From contig NZ_JBJGED010000004.1 in assembly GCF_045062745.1 (NCBI RefSeq), positions 1-64,000 of the forward strand: DNA of 64,000 bases, in the 5' to 3' direction. The translations under genes were made by a program, and so were the position numbers. The stretch is from Paenibacillus_AA sp045062745 (GTDB lineage Bacteria > Bacillota > Bacilli > Paenibacillales > NBRC-103111). Shown here one piece after another: positions 36,058 through 45,329 of the stretch. Each line of letters starts with the position of its first letter. The first letter of the stretch is position 1. The notes below the pieces were generated by a model. That model made no database searches and was not told the DNA's origin. It saw only the letters and a program-made list of their open reading frames with translations.

Positions 36058-36142
36058 GTGAGGCGTCCGCATGGCATTTTTTTTATCGTCACCCCCTGGG
36101 ATTCATGATATAGTGGATATCAGGAAAGGACGTGGGAGTCGG

Positions 36143-37225
36143 ATGCGCACCAGGCTGCGTCGCTTCGCCCTTCTCATCTTCATCGGGTTCTTGCTGGCGA
36201 CCGTACCTGCACCGTCCTACACAGCCGCGGATGAGCTAGAGGAGATCCGGGGACTCCTGCAGCAGGGGCTCACGATACACGAACTGGACCGGGAGATCGC
36301 CGGCCTGTCGGTGAAGGAGCTGCAGATGACGCTGCAGATCGTGGAGAACCAAGAGCGGCTGAAGGAAAAGGATGAGCAAGTCAAGCAAAAGCGCGAGCAC
36401 GTGAAGCACGTGCTGCGGGCGTATTATAACGGGGGGCGCAAGCCGGTATGGGCGATGCTGCTGTCGGTGAGCAGCTGGCGGGATGCCCTCTACGTGCTGG
36501 AGCAGACCCAGATCGTCGCGAAGAATGACAAGCGGGCGATGGACCGCTACATGACCGCATATAAGGAAATGAAGACGGCCACCGAGCAGCTGGAAGCGTC
36601 CCGAACGGAGCTTCGGGAGCTGAAGGCACGGTTCGAGGCGCAGAAGGCGGAGCTGAAGCTGCAGCAGGAGGAATTGGACCGCAAGCTGGCCGCGCTGCCC
36701 GTAGGGAATACGGCGCTTGAGCAAATCAACGACTCCAATAAGCAGTGGCAAGAGAAGGGGCTGCCGCAAGTCCGCGTCTACTTCTCCGCACTGGCCGAGA
36801 ACATGAAGAAGCTGCAGGAGCTGATCGACCAGAAGCCGGAGATGCTCGTGCTCAAGGGGCGCAGCTACTCGTTCCAACTGAAGGATACGGATTTCAACGA
36901 CTTCCTCCACGCGAAGAGCAAGGAACTGGAGACGCTGTCGTTCACGTTCGAGGAAGGGAAGATCACCGTCCTGGGCAAGCAGGAGGGGACGGAGATGCGG
37001 ATGGTCGGACGCTACGAGCTGGAGGAGACGAAGAAGGAAGCGATTCATTTCCTCGTCGACGAGCTGTGGTACAACGGGCTGCAGCTGCCGCCGGGCACGG
37101 TGAACGAGCTGAAGGAAACGAACGACCTGAGCTTTTATCCAAGCAAAATTGCTTCATACTTGCAGGCCACAAGCGTCCAGACGACGCTCGGGAAGCTGAC
37201 GATTGACTTGAAACTCAACTTTTAG
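36143..37225 (+). CDS. Exported coiled-coil protein upstream of ftsEX (PcsB/CwlO-CC-like)
   Basis: A 360-residue exported protein: signal peptide 1-28, then a long coiled-coil (about 38-215) interrupted by YYNGGRKPVWAMLLSVSSWRDALYVLEQ, which resembles the hinge of the PcsB/CwlO coiled-coil that binds FtsX. The C-terminal 120 residues have no NlpC/P60, CHAP or M23 motif that I can see. The gene is 97 bp before ftsE, with only a weak hairpin between. I infer an FtsEX-controlled activator or adaptor of a separate cell-wall hydrolase. ATG chosen with AAAGGACGTGGGAG upstream. Confidence 0.75.
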   Translation: MRTRLRRFALLIFIGFLLATVPAPSYTAADELEEIRGLLQQGLTIHELDREIAGLSVKELQMTLQIVENQERLKEKDEQVKQKREHVKHVLRAYYNGGRKPVWAMLLSVSSWRDALYVLEQTQIVAKNDKRAMDRYMTAYKEMKTATEQLEASRTELRELKARFEAQKAELKLQQEELDRKLAALPVGNTALEQINDSNKQWQEKGLPQVRVYFSALAENMKKLQELIDQKPEMLVLKGRSYSFQLKDTDFNDFLHAKSKELETLSFTFEEGKITVLGKQEGTEMRMVGRYELEETKKEAIHFLVDELWYNGLQLPPGTVNELKETNDLSFYPSKIASYLQATSVQTTLGKLTIDLKLNF

Positions 37226-37261
37226 CCCCTAACGGACTGCGGGTTCGGTACGGGCTTTTTT
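37224..37261 (+). terminator. Weak hairpin with T-run before ftsE
   Basis: A 5-bp stem AGCCC / GGGCT, beginning in the stop codon region, is followed by TTTTTT. It is too short to be sure; it may only attenuate read-through into ftsEX. Confidence 0.4.
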
Positions 37262-37322
37262 CACCTTACTCGACCTGATGCAACATTGCCAAGTCATACT
37301 TTACAGAAGGATGTGATTTCGG

Positions 37323-38009
37323 TTGATAGAAATGCAGGACGTATGGAAGACCTATCCGGACGGAACTTCCGCGCTGAACGGCATTAACGTCAAAATCGTT
37401 TCCAACGAGTTCGTGTATGTGGTGGGACCCTCTGGAGCCGGGAAGTCCACGTTCATGAAATTAATCTACCGGGAAGAGCGCCCTTCGAAAGGCCATATCT
37501 TCGTCAACGGCTTCAACCTGGAGCGGCTGAAGCCTCGTAAAATCCCTTACGTAAGACGCAACATCGGCGTCGTCTTCCAAGACTTCAAGCTGCTGCCGAA
37601 GCTGACGGTCTATGAAAATATCGCGTTCGCCATGGAAGTGGTAGAAGCGCCGAAGAAGCTCATCAAGAAGCGGACGATGGAAGTGCTCGAGCTCGTGAAG
37701 CTGCGGGAGAAGGCAGGGGCGTATCCGAATCAGCTGTCCGGCGGCCAGCAGCAGCGGGTGGTCATCGCGCGGGCGATCGTGAACAACCCGACCGTCATTA
37801 TCGCGGATGAGCCTACCGGCAACCTCGACCCCGAGAACTCTTGGGAAATCATGAAGCTGCTCGAGGAGATCAACTTCCGCGGAGCGACAATCGTCATGGC
37901 CACACACAACAAAGAAATCGTCAACACGATGCGCAAGCGTGTCCTCGCGATCGAGAAGGGCCATATCGTGCGGGATGAGGTCAAAGGGGAGTACGGGTAT
38001 GAAGATTGA
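37323..38009 (+). CDS. ftsE: Cell division ATP-binding protein FtsE
   Basis: A 228-residue ABC ATPase that drives FtsX and controls peptidoglycan hydrolases. Walker A GPSGAGKST, signature LSGGQQQRV, Walker B VIIADEPTGNLD, all in place; the sequence is almost colinear with Bacillus FtsE, including IGVVFQDFKLLPKLTVYENIAF. TTG start with AAGGATG upstream. It overlaps ftsX by 11 bp. Confidence 0.97.
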   Translation: MIEMQDVWKTYPDGTSALNGINVKIVSNEFVYVVGPSGAGKSTFMKLIYREERPSKGHIFVNGFNLERLKPRKIPYVRRNIGVVFQDFKLLPKLTVYENIAFAMEVVEAPKKLIKKRTMEVLELVKLREKAGAYPNQLSGGQQQRVVIARAIVNNPTVIIADEPTGNLDPENSWEIMKLLEEINFRGATIVMATHNKEIVNTMRKRVLAIEKGHIVRDEVKGEYGYED

Positions 38010-38916
38010 CACGATGGTGCGGCACCTGAGGGAGGGGGCGAGGAGCGTGGTGCGGGGCGGCTGGATGTCGTTCGCCTCGGTGAGCGCCATCTGCATCTCG
38101 CTGTTCATCCTCGGGCTGTTCCTCCTGCTCGCCCTGAACATCAATTTCTTGGCAACCCAAATTGAGAACCAGGTCGAGATTCGAGTGTATATGGAAGTCG
38201 ATGCGAACCAGCAGCAGATCGCGGCTGTGAAGGACGAGCTGACCGCGATGGCCGATGTGAGCAAAGTGACATTCGTCTCGAAGGAAGAGGGCCTGGTGAT
38301 CCTGCGGGAGAAGCTGGGCGAGGACAGCAAGGAGCTGCTCGAAGGCTTCGAAGGGGCGGAAAATCCGCTGAACGACTCGTTCACCGTAGAGGTGCGCGAT
38401 CCGCGGTCGGTCGAGCAAACCGCTCTGCAGATCGAGGCGATCAATAGCGGCAAGAACCCGGCGCCGATCTATAAGGTGAGCTACGGCAAAGATACGGTCA
38501 AGAAGCTGTTCCAGATCACGACGACCGTGCGCAACGTCGGCCTCGTGTTCGTGGCGCTGCTCGCCCTGACGGCGATGTTCCTCATCTCGAATACGATCAA
38601 AATGACGATCGTCGCCCGCCGCCGCGAGATCGGCATCATGAAGCTCGTCGGCGCGACGAACGGCTTCATCCGCTGGCCGTTCTTCATCGAGGGGGCGCTG
38701 CTGGGCCTGATCGGGTCGCTCCTGCCGACGATCGTCCTGCTGTTCGGCTACTGGCAGTTCGTCGACTACAGCAAGATGGAGCTCGGGCTGATGCTCATCC
38801 AGCTGCTGCCTCTAGGCGAGGTCGTCGCAAAGGTCGGAGGACTGTTGCTTGGGATCGGCCTGGCGATCGGGTTGATCGGCAGTGGCTTCTCGCTCCGCAA
38901 GTTCATGAAGGTATAA
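37999..38916 (+). CDS. ftsX: Cell division protein FtsX
   Basis: A 305-residue permease-like protein with four helices: one at about 25-45 (FASVSAICISLFILGLFLLLALN), then an extracellular domain (about 50-170), then three helices from about 185. NTIKMTIVARRREIGIMKLVGATN is the family signature. It transmits FtsE ATPase activity to outside hydrolases or their coiled-coil partners. The ATG inside ftsE gives MKIDTMVRHLREGARSV, the usual N-terminus. Confidence 0.96.
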   Translation: MKIDTMVRHLREGARSVVRGGWMSFASVSAICISLFILGLFLLLALNINFLATQIENQVEIRVYMEVDANQQQIAAVKDELTAMADVSKVTFVSKEEGLVILREKLGEDSKELLEGFEGAENPLNDSFTVEVRDPRSVEQTALQIEAINSGKNPAPIYKVSYGKDTVKKLFQITTTVRNVGLVFVALLALTAMFLISNTIKMTIVARRREIGIMKLVGATNGFIRWPFFIEGALLGLIGSLLPTIVLLFGYWQFVDYSKMELGLMLIQLLPLGEVVAKVGGLLLGIGLAIGLIGSGFSLRKFMKV

Positions 38917-38918
38917 AA

Positions 38919-38967
38919 TAAAACCCGTTCCGCTGGGCGACAATCACCTAGGTGGAACGGGTTTTGG
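38919..38967. terminator. Bidirectional terminator between ftsX and the SGNH gene
   Basis: Arms AAACCCGTTCC (38921-38931) and GGAACGGGTTT (38954-38964) are fully complementary, with A residues on the left and T on the right, so it can stop transcription from both convergent genes. Confidence 0.9.
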
Positions 38968-38982
38968 TTTGCAGTCCGTTGG

Positions 38983-40215
38983 TTATTTATTGATGTAAGC
39001 CGTGTGGCTGCCGCCTGCATATTGCACGTCGAGCCCCAGGCCTTCGACCATCAGACGAAGCGGGACATAGGTTTTGGTCTCGCCTGCGATCTCATAGAAG
39101 AGCGGCAGGTCTTGGATCGTCTTGGTCGTGCCGTTGATTTTCATCACGTTCGAGTCGATCGTTAGTTCGACTTGGTTGCCGCCCAGCTTGATCACCGCTG
39201 TATTGGTGGCCCCAACCCACTCCACGTTCGCCCCTAACGCTTCCGTATACTCGCGGAGCGGCACGAAGGTCGAGTCGTTGATCAGGGTCGGCAGGAACGG
39301 CGTATCGAGCGTCCGGCCGCCTACGACGACCGTGATCAGGCCTTCGACGCGAGTTACCGTTTTGTAGTCGCCCCAGATCGTCTTGGCGAACTGCTCGGCA
39401 ATCGCCGCGTACCCGGCTTGGGTCGGATTCACGTCGAGGACGGAGATGTGCGTATAATTGCCTTCCTTGCCCACGAATTGGGCTGCAACCGGTGCGATCT
39501 GAATCGCGTATTGTTGATCAGCGAACGATTTTACGGTTGTCTGCAAGATCGTATCCATACTCGCTTTGATCGGCTGGAGTCTAGCCGCAAGTGCCGCGAG
39601 AACAGGGGGGATCGGGAAGTATTGGTCGGCGATAACGACTTTTACTTTAGGATTTACGGCATATACAGATTTTAGAGCCGCTTGCAGGTTGTCGCCGTAC
39701 GTTTTCAGCTTTTCATCGGCGAACGCCTTCAGCTTCTCATCCGTATTCAGCTCTCGATAGCGCTCCACAATGTCGGTACCGATATCATTGAGGCCGATTG
39801 TGAGGGTGACGTGAGTGGCGGCTTTCAGGTCGGTCTTGATTTGCGCTACAGGGAGTGTCTGGTCCTTCAACGCTTCCAGGTCGCTCTGAATATCGGCGCC
39901 TTTCACTTCCGTACCGGCGACGACGGCTTGCAATAGCTTGTTCAGCCCGGTGCTCGTCAGCCCGACTACTCCGTAATTGGCTACAGAGGCGCGGCCCCGG
40001 AACAGCGCTTGCTCATACACCCGATCTACGTAGCCATAGTACGACACGCCGGCTTCCAGGTCCGGTTCGTAGCCCGCTGTGATCGAATCGCCCAACGCCA
40101 CGATCCGTGTGGCCGGTGTGGTCTCGGCGAAGGCCGATAAGGGCACACTGACCAAGAGGAGCACGGCCAGGAGCAGGGCGGCCATCGTAACGGTTCTAGG
40201 TTTCTTGCTTCGCAT
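38983..40215 (-). CDS. Secreted SGNH/GDSL hydrolase with copper amine oxidase-like C-terminal domain
   Basis: A 410-residue exported esterase/lipase-type protein: signal peptide 1-32 (ending SAFA), SGNH block I with the nucleophile Ser in VALGDSITAGYEP, block III TIGLNDIG, and a candidate DVNPTQAGY near 285 for block V (normally DxxH). The last 110 residues are a copper amine oxidase N-terminal-like domain (STFVPLREYTEALGANVEW and TYVPLRLMVEGLGLDVQY), often found on Paenibacillus surface proteins. The missing His in the block V motif is notable. ATG with GGAGGGAC upstream. Confidence 0.85.
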   Translation of the reverse strand: MRSKKPRTVTMAALLLAVLLLVSVPLSAFAETTPATRIVALGDSITAGYEPDLEAGVSYYGYVDRVYEQALFRGRASVANYGVVGLTSTGLNKLLQAVVAGTEVKGADIQSDLEALKDQTLPVAQIKTDLKAATHVTLTIGLNDIGTDIVERYRELNTDEKLKAFADEKLKTYGDNLQAALKSVYAVNPKVKVVIADQYFPIPPVLAALAARLQPIKASMDTILQTTVKSFADQQYAIQIAPVAAQFVGKEGNYTHISVLDVNPTQAGYAAIAEQFAKTIWGDYKTVTRVEGLITVVVGGRTLDTPFLPTLINDSTFVPLREYTEALGANVEWVGATNTAVIKLGGNQVELTIDSNVMKINGTTKTIQDLPLFYEIAGETKTYVPLRLMVEGLGLDVQYAGGSHTAYINK

Positions 40216-40419
40216 AGGAGTCCCTCCAACAATAAGTTCTCTATCCATTTCTTTCATTCTACACGGGAGGGTCAAAAACCTTTTCTGCCGTGCAATTAAA
40301 CCCGGGGACTCGGGGCTAAAACAGCTCTGTCCGGCTCCCGTCACCCCTGAACGTCGATAGGGCAACCGTCTCGCTTTTGTGATATAATGAACAGTAATTT
40401 GGGTACGAGGTGACATTTG

Positions 40420-41352
40420 TTGAAAAAGCAGCCGTTGCTTTGGAGCCTCATCTACATGGTGCTGCTCTTGCTTACGTTTACGCCGCTCGTCCTGGTGACG
40501 ATCAATCTAATGATGATTCCGCTGGTCGTCCTGTTCGTGCAGCTGGATTGGAAACGATTCCTCGTGCACAACGTCGTCGTGCTGCTTGCGGTCTATGCGA
40601 TTTCGTTCGTGTTCGGCGTCTCCTCGCTCGGGACGGTGGCCGCGATTCTGTTCCTGTTCTTCCTTATCCCGAGTGTCGTGATGGGTACGCTCTACAAGCG
40701 GAAGGCTACGGCGCGCAGCGTGCTGACCGGCGGTTTCGTCGCGATGCTCGTGCAGCTGCTCGTGCTGCTGCTCATCCTGACGGTGTCCGGCTACCATGTG
40801 ATTAACGAAATGCGGGATTACATGAGGAGCAGCCTCGATACGCTTCCGGCGGAGCTGAAGAGCGTCGTGCCGACCGAGATGCTGGATCAGATCCTGCAGG
40901 TGATGACCCAACTGCTGCCGCTTTACTTGATCGGATTCTCGCTCTACTACTCCATCGTGACGCACTGGCTCTCGCGCAAGGCGCTTCTCCGCGCCGGAGT
41001 GGCCGTGGCGGGCTTCAAGCGGGCGAAGGACTGGATGCTGCCGCGTTCGCTCATCTGGTATTATCTCGCCGCCCTCGTGCTAAGCTATGTGTTTACCGAG
41101 CCGGATGATTCCATGATTTTCATGATTTTGCTGAATATTATGCCGCTCATGATGTTTGCCTTTGCGGTACAGGCGTTCGGCTTCCTGTTCTTCCTCGCGG
41201 ATATTCGCGGTTGGCCGAAGGCGCTGCCCCGGGTACTCACCGTAGTGGGCATCTTCGTTCTCCTGTTCATTCCGATGCTCATGCAGTTGGTCAGTCTGCT
41301 CGGGCTGTTCGATGTGGCGTTTCCGATCCGGGAACGGTTTAAGAAAACATAA
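40420..41352 (+). CDS. DUF2232 membrane protein (YybS family)
   Basis: A 310-residue integral membrane protein with eight or so helices, matching YybS/DUF2232 in the conserved place before gdpP. The body is almost entirely hydrophobic (LIYMVLLLLTFTPLVLVTIN). Two adjacent TTG codons can start it; the second is taken since GAGGTG lies 8 bp upstream. In Bacillus its function is unknown. It is likely co-transcribed with gdpP, 20 bp downstream. Confidence 0.88.
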   Translation: MKKQPLLWSLIYMVLLLLTFTPLVLVTINLMMIPLVVLFVQLDWKRFLVHNVVVLLAVYAISFVFGVSSLGTVAAILFLFFLIPSVVMGTLYKRKATARSVLTGGFVAMLVQLLVLLLILTVSGYHVINEMRDYMRSSLDTLPAELKSVVPTEMLDQILQVMTQLLPLYLIGFSLYYSIVTHWLSRKALLRAGVAVAGFKRAKDWMLPRSLIWYYLAALVLSYVFTEPDDSMIFMILLNIMPLMMFAFAVQAFGFLFFLADIRGWPKALPRVLTVVGIFVLLFIPMLMQLVSLLGLFDVAFPIRERFKKT

Positions 41353-41372
41353 CGAGTTCAGGGAGCAACAGT

Positions 41373-43334
41373 ATGCCGAAGTTTCTGGTGAATCGATGGC
41401 ACGGTCTGCATATGTACGGACTGATCGGGCTCGTTCTGCTCTTGTCCGGCGGTCTGATGGTCTACGAATGGATTCTGGGCGTAATCGGCCTAATCCTGGG
41501 CGGTGTACTGGTCTTCTACACGATCCGAGCGGAGATGGCGTTCCGCGAAGACTTGACCGAGTATGCCGCCACGCTGTCGCATCGGGTGAAGAAGGCCGGC
41601 AACGAAGTGTTCAACGAACTGCCGATCGGCATTGTTCTGTACGACGAGGACCGGACCATCCAGTGGAACAATCCCCATATGGCGCAGCTGCTGAAGCGGG
41701 ATTCGCTCATCGGCGAAGGGTTGTATGAGCTGTTTCCTTCGCTCAAGGGCAAGACGGACAAGGACGGCCGGCTCGAGCTGAATGTCGGAGCGCTCATCTA
41801 TCAGGTGATGGTGAAGGCGGAGCATCGCCTCCTGTATTTCCAGGACGTCACGGCGCTCAGCACGATGAGCAAACGGTTCGAAGAAGAGAAGATCGCGATC
41901 GGCATTCTCATGCTGGACAACGTGGACGAGGCCACGCAGGGGATGGACGATCAGACGCGCAGCCTGACGCTGGCCAAGACGACGGGCGAGATCACGGAAT
42001 GGGCGCAAAAATACGAAGTGTTCCTGCGGCGCACGGCGTCGGACCGTTTCCTGATCCTGATGAACAACCGATCGCTGCGCAAGCTGGAGCAGTCCCGGTT
42101 CGAAGTGCTGGATGACGTGCGCGACCTGACGATCGAGAACAAGGTGCCGATGACGCTCAGTATCGGGATCGGGGCGAGCGGCGACAACCTGACGGAGCTG
42201 GGGCAGTTCGCCCAAACGAGCTTGGACATGGCGCTTGGGCGAGGCGGCGACCAGGTCGCGGTCAAGGTCGGGCAGCGCTTAAGCTTCTACGGCGGCCGCT
42301 CGAACGCGGTAGAGAAGCGGACGCGAGTCCGGGCGCGAGTCATCTCGCACGCGATGCGCGATCTGATCCGGGACAGCGACAAGGTCGTCATTATGGGCCA
42401 CCGCTTCCCGGATATGGACGCCATCGGTGCCGCGATCGGCGTGCTCAAGGCGGCTCAGGTGAGCCAAAAGGAAGGCTACATCGTGCTGGAAGGCGTCAAT
42501 CCGTCCATTCAGCGGCTGATGGAGGCGATCCGGGCGGATGAGCGGTTGTTCAAGTGGTTCATCACGCCGGAGCAGGCGATGCAGATTATGACGCCGCGCA
42601 GCTTGGCCGTCGTCGTCGACACGTCCAAGGCTTCGATGGTGGCCGAGCCGAAGCTGCTGCAGACGACGCAGCGCATCATGGTGATCGACCACCATCGGCG
42701 CGGGGAGGAGTTCCTGAGCGAGGCGACGCTCATCTATATGGAGCCGTACGCGTCTTCGACATGCGAGCTCGTGACCGAGCTGCTCCAGTACTTCCAGGAG
42801 CGGCTCACGATGGAGGTGCTGGAGGCCACCGCGCTGCTCGCCGGCATCACCGTGGACACGAAGAGCTTCGCCCTGCGCACGGGAGCGCGCACGTTCGAAG
42901 CGGCTTCGTTCCTGCGGCGCAACGGCGCCGATTCAGGCCTCATCCAGCGCATGCTGAAGGAGGACCTGGAGGCGTTCAACCGGAAGGCGGAATTGATCAA
43001 GCACACAGAAGTGCTCTATGAACATATCGCCGTGGCCGTGACCGCTCCGGGCAGCAAGTACCCGCAGCTGCTCATCGCCCAGGCGGCGGACACGCTGATC
43101 AACATGACGGACATCATGGCTTCGTTCGTCGTCAGCGAACGGCCGGACGGCTTGATCGGGATCAGCGCCCGGTCGCTCGGGGAGATCAATGTGCAAGTCG
43201 TGATGGAGCGTCTTGGCGGCGGGGGACACCTGACGAATGCCGCGACTCAGCTGGAAGGCAAGGTTGAGGACGCGGTCGTCAGGCTGAAGGCCGTCTTGGC
43301 GGAAATTAATGAAGAGGAGGGGCTATTCGAATGA
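41373..43334 (+). CDS. gdpP: Cyclic-di-AMP phosphodiesterase GdpP
   Basis: A 653-residue membrane enzyme that hydrolyses c-di-AMP to pApA. Two N-terminal helices (about 10-50), a PAS-like domain (about 85-150), a degenerate GGDEF domain (about 175-300), a DHH domain (HRFPDMDAIGAAIG, DHHRRGEEF) and a DHHA1 domain with GGGGHLTNAA. The DHH metal-binding residues are intact. Its last 4 bp overlap rplI. Confidence 0.96.
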   Translation: MPKFLVNRWHGLHMYGLIGLVLLLSGGLMVYEWILGVIGLILGGVLVFYTIRAEMAFREDLTEYAATLSHRVKKAGNEVFNELPIGIVLYDEDRTIQWNNPHMAQLLKRDSLIGEGLYELFPSLKGKTDKDGRLELNVGALIYQVMVKAEHRLLYFQDVTALSTMSKRFEEEKIAIGILMLDNVDEATQGMDDQTRSLTLAKTTGEITEWAQKYEVFLRRTASDRFLILMNNRSLRKLEQSRFEVLDDVRDLTIENKVPMTLSIGIGASGDNLTELGQFAQTSLDMALGRGGDQVAVKVGQRLSFYGGRSNAVEKRTRVRARVISHAMRDLIRDSDKVVIMGHRFPDMDAIGAAIGVLKAAQVSQKEGYIVLEGVNPSIQRLMEAIRADERLFKWFITPEQAMQIMTPRSLAVVVDTSKASMVAEPKLLQTTQRIMVIDHHRRGEEFLSEATLIYMEPYASSTCELVTELLQYFQERLTMEVLEATALLAGITVDTKSFALRTGARTFEAASFLRRNGADSGLIQRMLKEDLEAFNRKAELIKHTEVLYEHIAVAVTAPGSKYPQLLIAQAADTLINMTDIMASFVVSERPDGLIGISARSLGEINVQVVMERLGGGGHLTNAATQLEGKVEDAVVRLKAVLAEINEEEGLFE

Positions 43335-43777
43335 AAGTCATTTTTCTGAAGGATGTCAAAGGGCAAGGCAAAAAAGGCGAGGTCAAGGACTTGTCCGAGG
43401 GCTATGTGCGCAATTTCTTGCTGCCGCAGAAGCTGGCGGCCATCGCTACGGATGGCAATGTGAAGGTGCTCGAGCAGCAAAAGCAAGCGGAGAAAAAGAA
43501 GAAGGACAAGGAAAAGGAAGACGCCCAGGCGCTCGCGGCCAAGCTCGCCGAGGTGACGGTCGTCATCAAGGCGAAATCCGGCGAGGGCGGCCGGCTGTTC
43601 GGCTCCATTCCGAGCAAGCAGGTGGCCGAGGAGATGGAGAAGATGGGCTTGTCGGTCGACAAGCGCAAGATCCAGATGGACGATGCAATCCGTACGCTGG
43701 GCGTCACGGTCGTGAACATCAAGCTGCATCCTGAAGTTACGGCTCAAGTGAAGGTTCACGTCGTCGAGGAGAAATAA
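43331..43777 (+). CDS. rplI: 50S ribosomal protein L9
   Basis: A 148-residue L9: N-terminal MKVIFLKDVKGQGKKGEVKD, a lysine-rich connecting helix (about 45-75), and a C-terminal RNA-binding domain with GRLFGSIPSKQVAEE. AGAGGAGG precedes the ATG, inside gdpP. The gdpP-rplI-dnaB order is the Bacillales standard. Confidence 0.97.
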   Translation: MKVIFLKDVKGQGKKGEVKDLSEGYVRNFLLPQKLAAIATDGNVKVLEQQKQAEKKKKDKEKEDAQALAAKLAEVTVVIKAKSGEGGRLFGSIPSKQVAEEMEKMGLSVDKRKIQMDDAIRTLGVTVVNIKLHPEVTAQVKVHVVEEK

Positions 43778-43779
43778 AC

Positions 43780-45141
<1,362 letters not shown>

Positions 45142-45184
45142 GGATCAAGCCATAATTTCCGAATATATAGGCATTTATATGACA

Positions 45185-45228
45185 AATTCCGAACAATTGC
45201 ATGGGCATCCGTGCAATTGTTCGTTTTT
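45185..45228. promoter_or_regulatory. Double PurBox operator, also a dnaB terminator
   Basis: AATTCCGAACAAT (45185-45197) matches the Bacillus PurBox AWWWCCGAACWWT at every position. A second box in opposite orientation (about 45215-45228) differs at one base. The two 14-bp boxes are 16 bp apart, the spacing PurR needs. The same DNA forms a 12-bp hairpin CGAACAATTGCA / TGCAATTGTTCG followed by TTTTTA, a good terminator for dnaB. It ends just before the purA -35. Confidence 0.82.
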
Positions 45229-45229
45229 A

Positions 45230-45258
45230 TTGACTTTGAAATAGGGGACTGCTACACT
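45230..45258 (+). promoter_or_regulatory. purA promoter
   Basis: A -35 TTGACT (45230-45235) and a -10 TACACT (45253-45258) with a 17-bp spacer, immediately downstream of the PurBox pair. Confidence 0.8.
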
Positions 45259-45291
45259 GGTAATGCCGCTCTCCGAAGGGTGCGGCTATCT

Positions 45292-45309
45292 TGGTGTGAG
45301 ATCACACCA
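45292..45309. promoter_or_regulatory. Inverted repeat in the purA leader
   Basis: TGGTGTGA-GA-TCACACCA, perfect 8-bp arms around two bases, 20 bp before the purA start. It could be an operator or an RNA hairpin near the ribosome-binding site. No known regulator was matched. Confidence 0.5.
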
Positions 45310-45329
45310 CCTTAACGGGGGTATGCGGG

